NCBI RefSeq assembly: GCF_003258295.1
Contig: NZ_QKYN01000127.1
Location: 1-64,000 of the forward strand
DNA length: 64,000 nucleotides
DNA from: Streptacidiphilus pinicola
GTDB taxonomy: Bacteria > Actinomycetota > Actinomycetes > Streptomycetales > Streptomycetaceae
Reading direction: 5' to 3'
This document shows, one piece after another, positions 19,203 through 31,170 of this stretch. The notes below the pieces were generated by a model. The model searched no databases, was not told the DNA's origin, and saw nothing but the letters and a program-made list of their open reading frames with translations. Every line of letters begins with the position of its first letter. Positions within the stretch are counted from its first letter, which is position 1. The position numbers and the translations under genes are program-made.

Positions 19203-20426
19203 GTGCAGACCTCAGCAGCGCCCCGCCGCCTGATACACCACAGCGGGGACACCGGCCGATCGGCGACGCGCCTCGACGCGCTGACCAGCCTGCGGTTCTT
19301 CGCCGCGTTCGCCGTGTTCGTGCACCACTTCAACGGCTTCGCGAAGAACGGCGGAGTCGCCCGGGTGCCGCTGCTGTACCCGTGGTCCACGATCGGCGCG
19401 CACGGGGTCACCTTCTTCTTCGTGCTCTCCGGCTTCCTGCTCACCTGGAGCTGGCGTCCCGGGCGGCAGAGCCTCGGCGGCTACTACTGGCGTCGCTTCG
19501 GGCGGATCTGGCCGGCCCATCTGGTCGCCACGATCCCGGCGATGCTGCTCTTCTACGACATCGGCTGGGGCTCGGACCACACCAACCTGCTCTCCACCGT
19601 CTCCTCGCTGTTCCTGCTCCAGACCTGGTTCCCCGGGGTGCAGCCCACCCTGCCCGGCAACCCGGTCACCTGGACGCTCAGCGTCGAGCTGCTGTTCTAC
19701 GCGCTCTTCCCGTTCTTCGTCCGCTGGTTCGGCCGGCTGCGCACGCGCACGCTGATGCTGGTCAGCGGGGCGGGGCTGACGGCCATGTGGGCGGTGGACG
19801 TGTGGGCCTACTACCAGGCGCCCACCATGGAGTCCTGGATCCTGCGCACGCCGGTGGTCTATCTGCCGGAGTTCGCCCTCGGCATGGCGTTCGCCTTCGC
19901 GATCCGTCGCGGCTGGCGGATGCGGCTGCGCCCGTGGGTGGTCCTGGTGGCACTCGCCGCCTACGTGCCGGTGTACGCGCTGCACGCGGTCGGCCCCTAC
20001 GGCTTCTACGGCATCCAGATCGAGGCGAGCGTGCGACCGACCGTCGCGGTGCTGTCGGTGCTGCTGATCGCCGCCTTCGTCCAGCGCGAGCTGGAGGGCC
20101 GCCGCGGGCTGCTGCACTGGCGGCCGCTGGTACTGCTCGGCGCCTGGTCGTACTGCTTCTACCTGGTGCACCAGCTGGTCATCCAGGCCATGTACGACAT
20201 GGGCCTGTGGCAGCCCGCGGGCAACCGCAACATCTGGATCCTGCTGGTGACCTCGGCGATCGGCACCTTCTTCGCCTGGGCGCTCTACACCTTCGTCGAG
20301 GAGCCGGCCCGCAAGTGGTGGTCCGCGCGGGTGCCCCGCGCGGTGGAGAACTGGCGCAGGCCGGAGCCGAGCGGCCCCGCCGTCGCCGTCGAGCGGCCGT
20401 ACACGCGGGACCGCGTCAGCTCCTGA
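19203..20426 (+). CDS. Membrane acyltransferase (acyltransferase 3 family)
   Basis: 407 residues with about ten transmembrane helices. The N-terminal block LDALTSLRFFAAFAVFVHHF has the conserved R and H of the family, followed by FFFVLSGFLLTWSW and YYWRRFGRIWPAHL. The family O-acylates extracellular sugars or lipids. The GTG at 19203 has no Shine-Dalgarno sequence, and TATCGT lies seven bases upstream, so the transcript may be leaderless. It follows the four sugar genes on the same strand after 71 bases and may acylate their product. Confidence 0.85.
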   Translation: MQTSAAPRRLIHHSGDTGRSATRLDALTSLRFFAAFAVFVHHFNGFAKNGGVARVPLLYPWSTIGAHGVTFFFVLSGFLLTWSWRPGRQSLGGYYWRRFGRIWPAHLVATIPAMLLFYDIGWGSDHTNLLSTVSSLFLLQTWFPGVQPTLPGNPVTWTLSVELLFYALFPFFVRWFGRLRTRTLMLVSGAGLTAMWAVDVWAYYQAPTMESWILRTPVVYLPEFALGMAFAFAIRRGWRMRLRPWVVLVALAAYVPVYALHAVGPYGFYGIQIEASVRPTVAVLSVLLIAAFVQRELEGRRGLLHWRPLVLLGAWSYCFYLVHQLVIQAMYDMGLWQPAGNRNIWILLVTSAIGTFFAWALYTFVEEPARKWWSARVPRAVENWRRPEPSGPAVAVERPYTRDRVSS

Positions 20427-20444
20427 GGTCCTGGACGTGAGGTC

Positions 20445-20597
20445 CTAGACGGCGGCCGGGGTCTGCGTGTGCAGCTCGTGCCCGGTGGCGCCGCCGTTGT
20501 CGCGGCGGTCCAGCGCGCGCTGCAGCGCGGCGGCGGCCTGGGCGCGGTCCTTGGCGGTGGCGGAGGTACGACGGGTACGCGTCTTGACAGCGTGCAT
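20445..20597 (-). CDS. Small basic conserved-looking protein (50 aa)
   Basis: 50 residues from ATG 20597 to TAG 20445, starting MHAVKTRTRR and very basic at the N-terminus, with an Ala-rich helix in the middle (DRAQAAAALQRALDRR). AGGAG lies eight bases before the ATG, a better ribosome binding site than most large genes here. The frame continues upstream without one, so the short form is preferred. I do not recognise a function; the basic helix could bind nucleic acid, but that is a guess. Confidence 0.6.
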   Translation of the reverse strand: MHAVKTRTRRTSATAKDRAQAAAALQRALDRRDNGGATGHELHTQTPAAV

Positions 20598-20834
20598 GGG
20601 GAGACTCCTGGGGAGAGAGTACGGTCCGGTTTCTGGTGGGGATGCGGGCCGGACAGGGGTCTCCTGCGCGAAGGCCGAGCCGGACATGGCCGTGGATACG
20701 GCAGACCATCCGACTGCTTGCCATTTCACGTTACGACAAGGTTCTCCAACTGTCTCCACAGATACTTGGATTTCCTACTATCCGAGACGGGCGATCGGTC
20801 GGCGCCGTGCGCAACCGGGGTCTAGCCTCGGACT

Positions 20835-21473
20835 ATGAGCTTCCAGGGTTGGCCGGCCGAGGCCCTCGAGTTCTACGAGGGCCTCGAGGCGGAGAACAGC
20901 AAGGAGTACTGGACGTCCCACAAGGACGTCTACGAGCGCTGCGTGCGGGAGCCGATGGAGGCCCTGCTGGAGGAGCTGGCGCCCCGGTACGGGGAGGCCA
21001 AGATCTTCCGCCCCAACCGGGACATCCGCTTCTCGGCGGACAAGTCCCCGTACAAGACCCACATCGGGGCGGTCCTGGAGCACGGCGGCTACGTCCAGCT
21101 CTCCGCCGACGGCCTCGGCGCCGGCAGCGGTTGCTACCAGATGGGGCCGGGCCAGCTCGCCCGGTACCGGGAGGCCGCGGCTGACGAGAAGTCAGGCAAG
21201 GCCCTGCTCTCCGTCATCGCCAAGCTGACCCGGGCCGACATCGAGCTCATGTCCCACGACCGCCTCAAGTCCGCGCCGCGTGGCTACCCGAAGGACCACC
21301 CGCGCATCGAACTGCTGCGCAACAAGAGCCTGGTGGCCTGGCAGCAGTGGCCGGTCGAGCCGTGGCTCGGCACACCGGAGGCCAAGACCCACGTGGCCGG
21401 CTTCCTGAAGGCGACCCGGCCCCTGGGCGACTGGCTCGCGGAGCACGTGGGCCCGGCGGACGACCGGCCCTGA
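20835..21473 (+). CDS. DUF2461 family protein
   Basis: 212 residues of the DUF2461 / TIGR02453 family: N-terminal FYEGLEAENSKEYW, then the hallmark RPNRDIRFSADKSPYKTHIG, and GCYQMGPGQLARYREAA. Members are widespread single-copy proteins of unknown function. ATG 20835 is preceded by TAGCCT 12 bases upstream, a possible -10, so the mRNA may have almost no 5' leader. It converges on the methyltransferase gene at 21498. Confidence 0.92.
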   Translation: MSFQGWPAEALEFYEGLEAENSKEYWTSHKDVYERCVREPMEALLEELAPRYGEAKIFRPNRDIRFSADKSPYKTHIGAVLEHGGYVQLSADGLGAGSGCYQMGPGQLARYREAAADEKSGKALLSVIAKLTRADIELMSHDRLKSAPRGYPKDHPRIELLRNKSLVAWQQWPVEPWLGTPEAKTHVAGFLKATRPLGDWLAEHVGPADDRP

Positions 21474-21497
21474 GCCAGGCCGTAGACCGCGCGGCCC

Positions 21498-22205
21498 TCA
21501 GCCGGCCGGGGTCTCGACGGGCTGCTTGGGGCGGCCGCAGTCGGGACGCCCGGGGAGCGGCTCGGGCAGCGGGGTCCTCTCGACACCACCGATCCGGTTG
21601 GCCCACCAGACGGTCAGCTCGCGGACCGCGAAAAGCGGAATCCTCGGGTATTTATTGGTCTTGCGGAAGACGCCGACCGTGTCGCCCCAGTAGGCGTTCT
21701 TGGCGTCGATCTCGCCGTACTGGTGCCAGATTCCGTTCTTCGGCGGGAAATCCGTGAACGCCTCACGCAGTTCGAGCCCGGAGAAGGCGGCCATGGCCCG
21801 GTAGCCGTCCGGGTAGTACCGCCAGCAGTCCTGCGCGTCGTGGACGTGGCCGCGCGAGGGCGCGGTGATGAAGGCGTGGCCGCCGGGCTTCAGGATGCGG
21901 GCGATCTCCAGCATCGAGGCCCAGAAGAACGGGATGTGCTCGAAGGCCTGGCCGGAGAAGACGTAGTCGGCACTCGCGGACCGCACCGGGATCCGGTACG
22001 GCTTCTTCATCACCCGGTCGACGTTCGGCCCGTCGAGCACGTCGACGCCGATGTAGTCGATCTCGTGCTCGGCGAGCAGGGCGCGGTGCGTCAGCGTCTG
22101 CTTCGGGGAGATCCGGGAGCCCAGGTCGACCACGCGGTGGCGGCCCTGCGGCGGCATGTACTCCTTCACGCACAGTTCCATGTGTTCGTAAGCAGACCTG
22201 TGCAT
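21498..22205 (-). CDS. Class I SAM-dependent methyltransferase
   Basis: About 235 residues from ATG 22205. The SAM-binding motif I is RVVDLGSRI, the acidic residue ending strand 2 is in IDYIGVDVLDG, and ADYVFSGQAFEHIP followed by ILKPGGHAFITAPS corresponds to motifs II and III of a Methyltransf_11-like fold. The C-terminal part (DTVGVFRKTNKYPRIPLF) is not typical of any subfamily I know. Substrate unknown; small-molecule or sugar methylation would fit the fold. Local base composition is slightly more AT-rich (about 21640-21730) than its surroundings. Confidence 0.8.
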   Translation of the reverse strand: MHRSAYEHMELCVKEYMPPQGRHRVVDLGSRISPKQTLTHRALLAEHEIDYIGVDVLDGPNVDRVMKKPYRIPVRSASADYVFSGQAFEHIPFFWASMLEIARILKPGGHAFITAPSRGHVHDAQDCWRYYPDGYRAMAAFSGLELREAFTDFPPKNGIWHQYGEIDAKNAYWGDTVGVFRKTNKYPRIPLFAVRELTVWWANRIGGVERTPLPEPLPGRPDCGRPKQPVETPAG

Positions 22206-22266
22206 GGCGCCCCAATTCACAACAGCTGAACAGTACGGACCGAGCAAGTGCACAGCATCCAACAGA

Positions 22267-22299
22267 GAGCCCCGCCGGGACAAGGTCCCGGCGGGGCTC
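22267..22299 (-). terminator. Terminator of serA
   Basis: Perfect 15-base inverted repeat, GAGCCCCGCCGGGAC with GTCCCGGCGGGGCTC, loop of three bases (22282-22284), starting 14 bases after the serA stop. It overlaps the open frame upstream of the methyltransferase ATG, another reason to prefer the short start for that gene. Confidence 0.85.
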
Positions 22300-22312
22300 G
22301 ACTTCGCTGCGA

Positions 22313-23905
22313 TCAGGCCGAAAGGTTCACGCTACGAGCGAACTTGGCGCCGATCTCGGCGGTGATCTCGGCCAGCAGGTCCTGCGGGATCTCGCTGTCG
22401 ACGGTGAGCGAGACGAGCGCGTCGCCGCCCTCCTCGTCACGGGAGACCTGCATCCCGGCGATGTTGATGCCGGCGTCACCCAGCAGCTTGCCGAGGGTGC
22501 CGACGACGCCCGGGCGGTCCTCGTAGCGGAAGAAGCCCATGTGGTCGGTGAGCGCGACGTCCACGTCGAACTCGTTGACGCCGACGATCTTCTGCTGGCG
22601 CTTCGGGCCGGTGAGCGTGCCCGCCACCGAGATCTCGCGGCCGTCGTTCAGGGTGCCGCGGACGGTGATGACGTTGCGGTACTCCGGGCTCTCGCTCAGC
22701 GTGGTGAGGCGCACCTCGAGGCCGCGCTCCTGGGCGAAGAGCGGGGCGTTGACGTAGGAGACCGTCTCCGCGACGACGTCCTCGAAGACACCCTTGAGCG
22801 CGGACAGCTCCAGCACCTTCACGTCGTGCTGGGTGATCTCGCCGCGCACCTCGACGTCCAGGCGGACGGCGACCTCGCCGGCCAGCCCGGTGAAGATGCG
22901 GCCCAGCTTCTCGGCCAGCGGCAGGCCCGGACGGACGTCCTCGGCGATGACGCCGCCCTGGACGTTGACCGCGTCCGGCACCAGCTCGCCCGCGAGGGCG
23001 AGACGCACCGAGCGGGCGACGGAGATGCCGGCCTTCTCCTGCGCCTCGTCGGTGGAGGCGCCCAGGTGCGGGGTGGCCACGACGTTGTCGAAGCCGAAGA
23101 GCGGCGAGTCGGTGCAGGGCTCCTTGACGAAGACGTCCAGGCCCGCGCCGGCGACCCGGCCCTCCTTGAGGGCGGCGGCCAGCGCCTCCTCGTCGACGAT
23201 CCCGCCACGGGCGGCGTTGACGATGCGGACGGTCGGCTTGACCTTGTGCAGCGCCTCGTCGCCGATCAGGCCCACGGTCTCCGGGGTCTTCGGCAGGTGG
23301 ACGGTGATGAAGTCGGAGACCTCCAGCAGCTCGTCCAGGGTGAGCAGCTTGACGCCCATCTGCGCCGCGCGCGCGGCCTGGATGTAGGGGTCGTAGGCGA
23401 CGATCTTCATCCCGAAGGCGGACATGCGCTGCGCGACCAGCACGCCGATCCGGCCGAGGCCGACGACGCCGAGGGTCTTCTCCGCCAGCTCGACGCCGGT
23501 GTACTTGCTGCGCTTCCACTCGCCGCCCTTGAGGGCGTGGTTGGCGGCGGGGATGTGACGGGCCGTCGACAGCAGCAGGCCGCAGGCGAGCTCGGCGGCG
23601 GTGACGATGTTGGAGGTCGGCGCGTTGACCACCATGACGCCCGCCTTGGTGGCGGACGGGACGTCCACGTTGTCGAGACCGACGCCGGCGCGGGCGACGA
23701 CCTTGAGCTTCTTCGCCGCGGCGATCGCCTCCGCGTCCACCTTGGTGGCGGAGCGGATCAGGATCGCGTCCACGTCCGCGATCGCGGGCAGCAGCTCGGC
23801 GCGGTTGGCGCCGTCGCAGTGGCGGATCTCGAAGTCCGGGCCGAGCGCGTCGACGGTGGCAGGAGAGAGCTCTTCAGCGATGAGAACTACAGGCTTGCTG
23901 CTCAC
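22313..23905 (-). CDS. serA: D-3-phosphoglycerate dehydrogenase
   Basis: 530 residues, the long actinobacterial form. NAD-binding GLGRIGVLVAQRM, catalytic Arg in NAARGGIVDEEAL, Glu in DVFVKEPC and His in PHLGAST are all present, followed by an ASB-type intervening domain and a C-terminal ACT domain (GDAGINIAGMQVSR) that binds serine for feedback inhibition. It catalyses the first step of serine synthesis. The GTG at 23905 with AAGGAC upstream gives the usual N-terminus SSKPVVLIAEELSP. It lies downstream of ilvC but is separated by a terminator and 309 bases, so it probably has its own promoter. Confidence 0.96.
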   Translation of the reverse strand: MSSKPVVLIAEELSPATVDALGPDFEIRHCDGANRAELLPAIADVDAILIRSATKVDAEAIAAAKKLKVVARAGVGLDNVDVPSATKAGVMVVNAPTSNIVTAAELACGLLLSTARHIPAANHALKGGEWKRSKYTGVELAEKTLGVVGLGRIGVLVAQRMSAFGMKIVAYDPYIQAARAAQMGVKLLTLDELLEVSDFITVHLPKTPETVGLIGDEALHKVKPTVRIVNAARGGIVDEEALAAALKEGRVAGAGLDVFVKEPCTDSPLFGFDNVVATPHLGASTDEAQEKAGISVARSVRLALAGELVPDAVNVQGGVIAEDVRPGLPLAEKLGRIFTGLAGEVAVRLDVEVRGEITQHDVKVLELSALKGVFEDVVAETVSYVNAPLFAQERGLEVRLTTLSESPEYRNVITVRGTLNDGREISVAGTLTGPKRQQKIVGVNEFDVDVALTDHMGFFRYEDRPGVVGTLGKLLGDAGINIAGMQVSRDEEGGDALVSLTVDSEIPQDLLAEITAEIGAKFARSVNLSA

Positions 23906-24174
23906 GACAGTTGTCCTTACTGTCCGGTGTCCCCGAAGCCGTGCGATGGGGGTGGCACCCGCGTTGCGGCGGTGACGGCATGGAGGGGGAGGGTGGCATG
24001 CCGCGTTGGAGACGCACGACGCTGTGAGCCTGACGCGCAGATTGAGTCTATCGGCGGAGGCGCATCCGCCAGGCGCCCCAGCGGAAGAATCACCCGCCGG
24101 GGACCGTACGATCCGTACAACAAGAGGTGCGCGGCGCAGCCGCCCGAACAAGGGTGGTGGTGGGCGACGGGCGG
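23906..24174 (-). other. Non-coding leader/promoter region of serA
   Basis: No gene is supported in this stretch. Read on the minus strand it contains TAGACT (24048-24053), the best -10-like hexamer, and an inverted repeat GTACGGATCGTAC near 24105-24117. Two C-rich tracts lie around 23985. No clear -35 element accompanies the hexamer. Confidence 0.4.
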
Positions 24175-24202
24175 GCGGGGGCGGTCCGCAGACCGCCCCC
24201 GC
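24175..24202 (-). terminator. Terminator of ilvC
   Basis: Perfect 12-base inverted repeat, GCGGGGGCGGTC with GACCGCCCCCGC, loop CGCA, starting 12 bases after the ilvC stop codon. It closes the ilvBNC unit. Confidence 0.82.
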
Positions 24203-24214
24203 GGACAAGGCGGC

Positions 24215-27734
<3,520 letters not shown>

Positions 27735-27817
27735 CTGCTGTTCCTTCGTGGCTGCTCGGACTTCTCGGAGGGGGATCTCTAGGGCGGTTCGCGCTGCGCC
27801 GGCTGCCTCACGGCAAC

Positions 27818-27853
27818 AAAAAACCCCTCGTGCCCGTGCGGGCATGCGAGGGG
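27818..27853 (-). promoter_or_regulatory. Transcription attenuator of ilvBNC
   Basis: In the minus-strand RNA, CGCATGCCCG and its partner CGGGCACGAGGGG form a strong stem (outer CCCTCG/CGAGGG, one bulged base) followed by U6. A second hairpin, GGGAG-TTGA-CTCCC (about 27877-27890), precedes it right after the leader stop codon. This is the standard attenuator arrangement: ribosome stalling on Ile/Leu/Val codons would favour the alternative pairing. Confidence 0.88.
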
Positions 27854-27893
27854 TAGCGCGTCGGCCTGGTCAGCTCGGGAGTTGACTCCCGGC

Positions 27894-27935
27894 TCAGCCG
27901 ACGCGCCCGCCAAGTACGAGAATTCGGGTGCGCAT
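27894..27935 (-). CDS. ilvB leader peptide (13 aa)
   Basis: ATG 27935 to TGA 27894 encodes MRTRILVLGGRVG, with the run Ile-Leu-Val-Leu at residues 5-8. This matches the known actinobacterial ilvB leader pattern. It is followed by pausing and terminator hairpins. A promoter-like TTGACA with 18-base spacing ends so that transcription would start at the A of this ATG, making the peptide leaderless. Confidence 0.9.
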   Translation of the reverse strand: MRTRILVLGGRVG

Positions 27936-27942
27936 GCTGACG

Positions 27943-27972
27943 ACCATCCTCCGACGCCCAGGGGAGTGTCAA
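27943..27972 (-). promoter_or_regulatory. Candidate promoter of ilvB leader / ilvBNC
   Basis: On the minus strand TTGACA (27967-27972) is followed after 18 bases by GATGGT (27943-27948). Seven bases further is the ATG of the leader peptide. The -35 is a perfect consensus, the -10 is weak. Confidence 0.6.
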
Positions 27973-27993
27973 GCTCACTCGTTTCGTGTCTCA

Positions 27994-30933
27994 TCATGCG
28001 GAATCATCCTCGGACGTCCTGGCATTCGCCAGGAGCAGTTCCTGCAGTTCATCCTCCCTCATCGGCGGCGCGAAGTGCAGCCCCTGGCCACGTGAACAGC
28101 CGAGATCCCGCAGGATCCGGGCCTGCTCGGCGCGGTCCACGCCGTCGGCGACGGTCTCCAGCCCGAGCTCCCGGCCGATCCGCAGCACGGTCGAGGCCAG
28201 GGTGCGCAGGAACGCCGAGTCGAGCAGCCCGTCGACGACGCCGCGCTCCAGCTTGAGCGCGTCCACGGGCAGCCGGCGCAGCTCGCTGAGCGGCGTCGCG
28301 CCGCCGCCCAGCCCGTCCAGGACCAGGCCGACGCCGAGCTGCTTGAGCCGCCCGAGCCGCTGCACCAGCTCGTCGACGCCGTGGGCCCGCCCGTCGGGGA
28401 GGCCGCCCGGACCGCTCTCGCCGAGCTCCACCACCAGCCGGGTGGCGGGCAGGCCGCAGCGCCGCAGCGCCGCCTCCGCGGCCTCGACCAGCCCCGGCGC
28501 GGTGAGCGCGCGCGGTGAGAGCCGGACCGTGACGGGCAGCGCGCCGCCGCGCCGGGCGGCCTGCTGGACGGCATGCTCGACCATCCAGCGGGCCAGCCGC
28601 AGCGCGCGCTCCCCGCCGCCGGCGGCGTGCAGGAACTCCGCCGGGGTCAACAGCAGGCCCTGCGCGGAGCGCCAGCGGGCCTGCGCGGCCAGGCCGCTCA
28701 CCGTGCCGCCGCGCAGCTCGACGATCGGCTGGTGGACCAGGGTGAACTCGCCCTCGCGCACCGCGACGCGCAGCCGCTGGTCCAGCTCGGTGCGACGGCG
28801 CAGCTCACTGCGCAGCTCCGGCGAGTACTCGTGCACCCGGTCCTTGCCGCGCTTCTTCGCCTGGTACATCGCCAGGTCGGCGCTGCGCAGCAGCTCGGCC
28901 GCGCCCTCGGGCCCGGCGCCCGCCTCGGCGAACGCGATGCCGATGCTCGCGGCGACCGTGTGCTCCTCGCTGGCGACCGCGTAGGGCGCCGAGACCGCGA
29001 CGCGCAGCCGCTCGGCGATGCCGAAGGCCCGCTCCCGGTCGACCTCGCCGACCAGCAGCACCGCGAACTCGTCGCCGCCGAGCCGGGCGACGGTGTCGCC
29101 CTCGCGCACCGACTCGCGCAGCCGCTGCGCGGCCACCACCAGCAGCTCGTCGCCGACCTGGTGGCCGGCGGTGTCGTTGACGGCCTTGAAGCCGTCGAGG
29201 TCGACGAAGAGCACGGCCACGTCGGGGCGGCGCTCGGCCCTGGTGGTGAGCGCCTCCCGGCCGCGCTTGAGGAACAGCGCCCGGTTGGGCAGCCCGGTCA
29301 GCGTGTCGTGGAACGCGTTGTGCTCCAACTGCGCCTGCAGCCGCACGCGTTCGGAGACGTCACGACAGTTGAAGATCAGCCCGTCCCGGTAGCGGTTGAC
29401 GGTGGACTCCACGTCCAGCCACTCCCCCGCGCCCGAGCGGACCCGGCACTCGATCCGCGCGGTCGGCTCCGTCGTCGTGCCGTGGGCCGGGGCCTTGGCG
29501 AGGTAGCGCTGCACCTCCCACAGCACGTGGCCGAGGTCGTCCGGGTGGACCATCTCCGGCAGCCGGGTGCCGACCAGCTCCTCGGCCGGGCGCCCGTAGA
29601 CGCCCGCGGCGGCCGGGCTGACGTAGCGCAGCACGCCGTCCGGATCGGCGATCATGATGACGTCGCTGGAGCCCTGCACCAGCGAGCGGAAGTGCCGCTC
29701 CTGGTGGCTCAGCCGCTGCGCCAGCGCCAGGTTGTCCAGCAGCATCACGCCCTGACGCAGGATCAGCGCGATGACGACGGTGCAGCTGACGATGAGGACG
29801 AAGCGGTCCAGGTGGTGCTGGCCGAGCGCGTTGTAGAGCAGGCCGACGGTGCAGACGCCGGTGGCGGCGTAGGGCGTCAGCGCGCTGAAGGTGGACGCCA
29901 CCCGCGGCCGCCGCACGGACTCGCGGGTGAGCGCGCGGCCCCCGCCCGCCCAGGGCGCCCAGGCCAGCAGCATCGAGCCGCAGAACCAGCCGGCGTCCAG
30001 CAGTTCGCCGGAGTGGTAGGCGTCCTTGAACGACTGGCTGGTGAAGACCGCGTCGCAGACCACCGTCAGGGCGAGACCCACGGTGGCCGTGTGCGCCGCC
30101 GCGCGGTTGCCGTCCTGGCGGCGGAAGCGCAGGCCGAGGACCATGCTGATGAGCAGGATGTCCAGCAGCGGGTAGGCGAGCCCGACCGCCAGCCGCAGCG
30201 GGCTGTGCTGGTCGCCGGAGGCGGTCCTGGCCAGCGCGAGCGACCAGCTGAGAGTCAGCAGCGAGCCGGCGATCAGCCAGCCGTCCAGCGCCAGGCAGAG
30301 CCAGCCGGCGGCGTTGCGCGGCCGCTTGGACAGCATCAGCAGCCCGAGGATGGCGGGCGGGGCGAAGAAGAGGAAGACGAAGTCGGCGATCGAGGGCGAC
30401 GGCAGCGACTGGCCGAGCACGCACTCGTACCAGCCCCAGATGCCGTTGCCGAGCGCGACCATCAGCGAGCTCAGCCCGAAGCAGAACCAGGCGCCGCGGT
30501 GCCGCCCGCCGGAGAGCAGGCCGTAGCCGAAGCAGGAGAACGAGGCGGTCAGCGCGGCACCGGCCAGGCCGAAGTCGCCCATGAAGTCGGCCAGCCCCGG
30601 CGACCCCCAGCCGTAGGCCGCCCCCGCGAGGTAGAGCAGGCACACGAGCATCGCGAGTATCCGCGGCAGCCGGGCCGCGGCCTGGGAGAGCCGGAGTGGC
30701 TCGTGTGCGGTCACGTCGTGGCCCGCCGCGTCCGGCGACGGCGGCCCCGCGACGAGGTCGTCGGGGTGCTCCTGCTCCATCAGGTCGCTCTCGCCGTAGG
30801 CGAACGGCGAGGCGGCGGATCTGCCGTGCTCCTCGTCCGGCCAGGCCTGGCCGGACCGCGCGGACCGGCCAGGCTGGCCGGGCAGCAACCCCTCGGTGGT
30901 CAGTTCGGTCGTGCTCAGCTCAGTGCTCAGCAT
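27994..30933 (-). CDS. Membrane diguanylate cyclase with PAS, GGDEF and degenerate EAL domains
   Basis: 979 residues. About eight to ten transmembrane helices (65-395), a PAS domain (about 412-520; FRSLVQGSSDVIMIADPDG), GGDEF (RLGGDEFAVLL near 618, intact) and an EAL-like domain whose signature is GLAAQARW instead of the EAL motif (near 748). It should therefore make c-di-GMP, with the EAL part sensory or structural. Position next to ilvB fits Streptomyces CdgC (SCO5511, from memory). ATG 30933 has GGAGGGGG upstream; a TTG at 30939 is less well spaced. c-di-GMP controls development in streptomycetes through BldD. Confidence 0.88.
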   Translation of the reverse strand: MLSTELSTTELTTEGLLPGQPGRSARSGQAWPDEEHGRSAASPFAYGESDLMEQEHPDDLVAGPPSPDAAGHDVTAHEPLRLSQAAARLPRILAMLVCLLYLAGAAYGWGSPGLADFMGDFGLAGAALTASFSCFGYGLLSGGRHRGAWFCFGLSSLMVALGNGIWGWYECVLGQSLPSPSIADFVFLFFAPPAILGLLMLSKRPRNAAGWLCLALDGWLIAGSLLTLSWSLALARTASGDQHSPLRLAVGLAYPLLDILLISMVLGLRFRRQDGNRAAAHTATVGLALTVVCDAVFTSQSFKDAYHSGELLDAGWFCGSMLLAWAPWAGGGRALTRESVRRPRVASTFSALTPYAATGVCTVGLLYNALGQHHLDRFVLIVSCTVVIALILRQGVMLLDNLALAQRLSHQERHFRSLVQGSSDVIMIADPDGVLRYVSPAAAGVYGRPAEELVGTRLPEMVHPDDLGHVLWEVQRYLAKAPAHGTTTEPTARIECRVRSGAGEWLDVESTVNRYRDGLIFNCRDVSERVRLQAQLEHNAFHDTLTGLPNRALFLKRGREALTTRAERRPDVAVLFVDLDGFKAVNDTAGHQVGDELLVVAAQRLRESVREGDTVARLGGDEFAVLLVGEVDRERAFGIAERLRVAVSAPYAVASEEHTVAASIGIAFAEAGAGPEGAAELLRSADLAMYQAKKRGKDRVHEYSPELRSELRRRTELDQRLRVAVREGEFTLVHQPIVELRGGTVSGLAAQARWRSAQGLLLTPAEFLHAAGGGERALRLARWMVEHAVQQAARRGGALPVTVRLSPRALTAPGLVEAAEAALRRCGLPATRLVVELGESGPGGLPDGRAHGVDELVQRLGRLKQLGVGLVLDGLGGGATPLSELRRLPVDALKLERGVVDGLLDSAFLRTLASTVLRIGRELGLETVADGVDRAEQARILRDLGCSRGQGLHFAPPMREDELQELLLANARTSEDDSA

Positions 30934-31170
30934 GGGCAATCCCCCTCCGGCCCCGGGCGTGATCGGACCAGCGGGGCGGACAACTCCGTACCGGTTCTCC
31001 CGGTCGGGAACCTACACCACAGTCGTCACTCAGAGACATGCACACTCAACTCAGAGTAATGGCGACCGTCGAGGTAGCTGTACCCGATTCGGACGAAAGC
31101 GTCCGGTGCTGCTGCGCAGGAAGGGGGTGCCCTGGGCGCACGCCGGGGGCGCACGGACGCGCGGTGCGCG

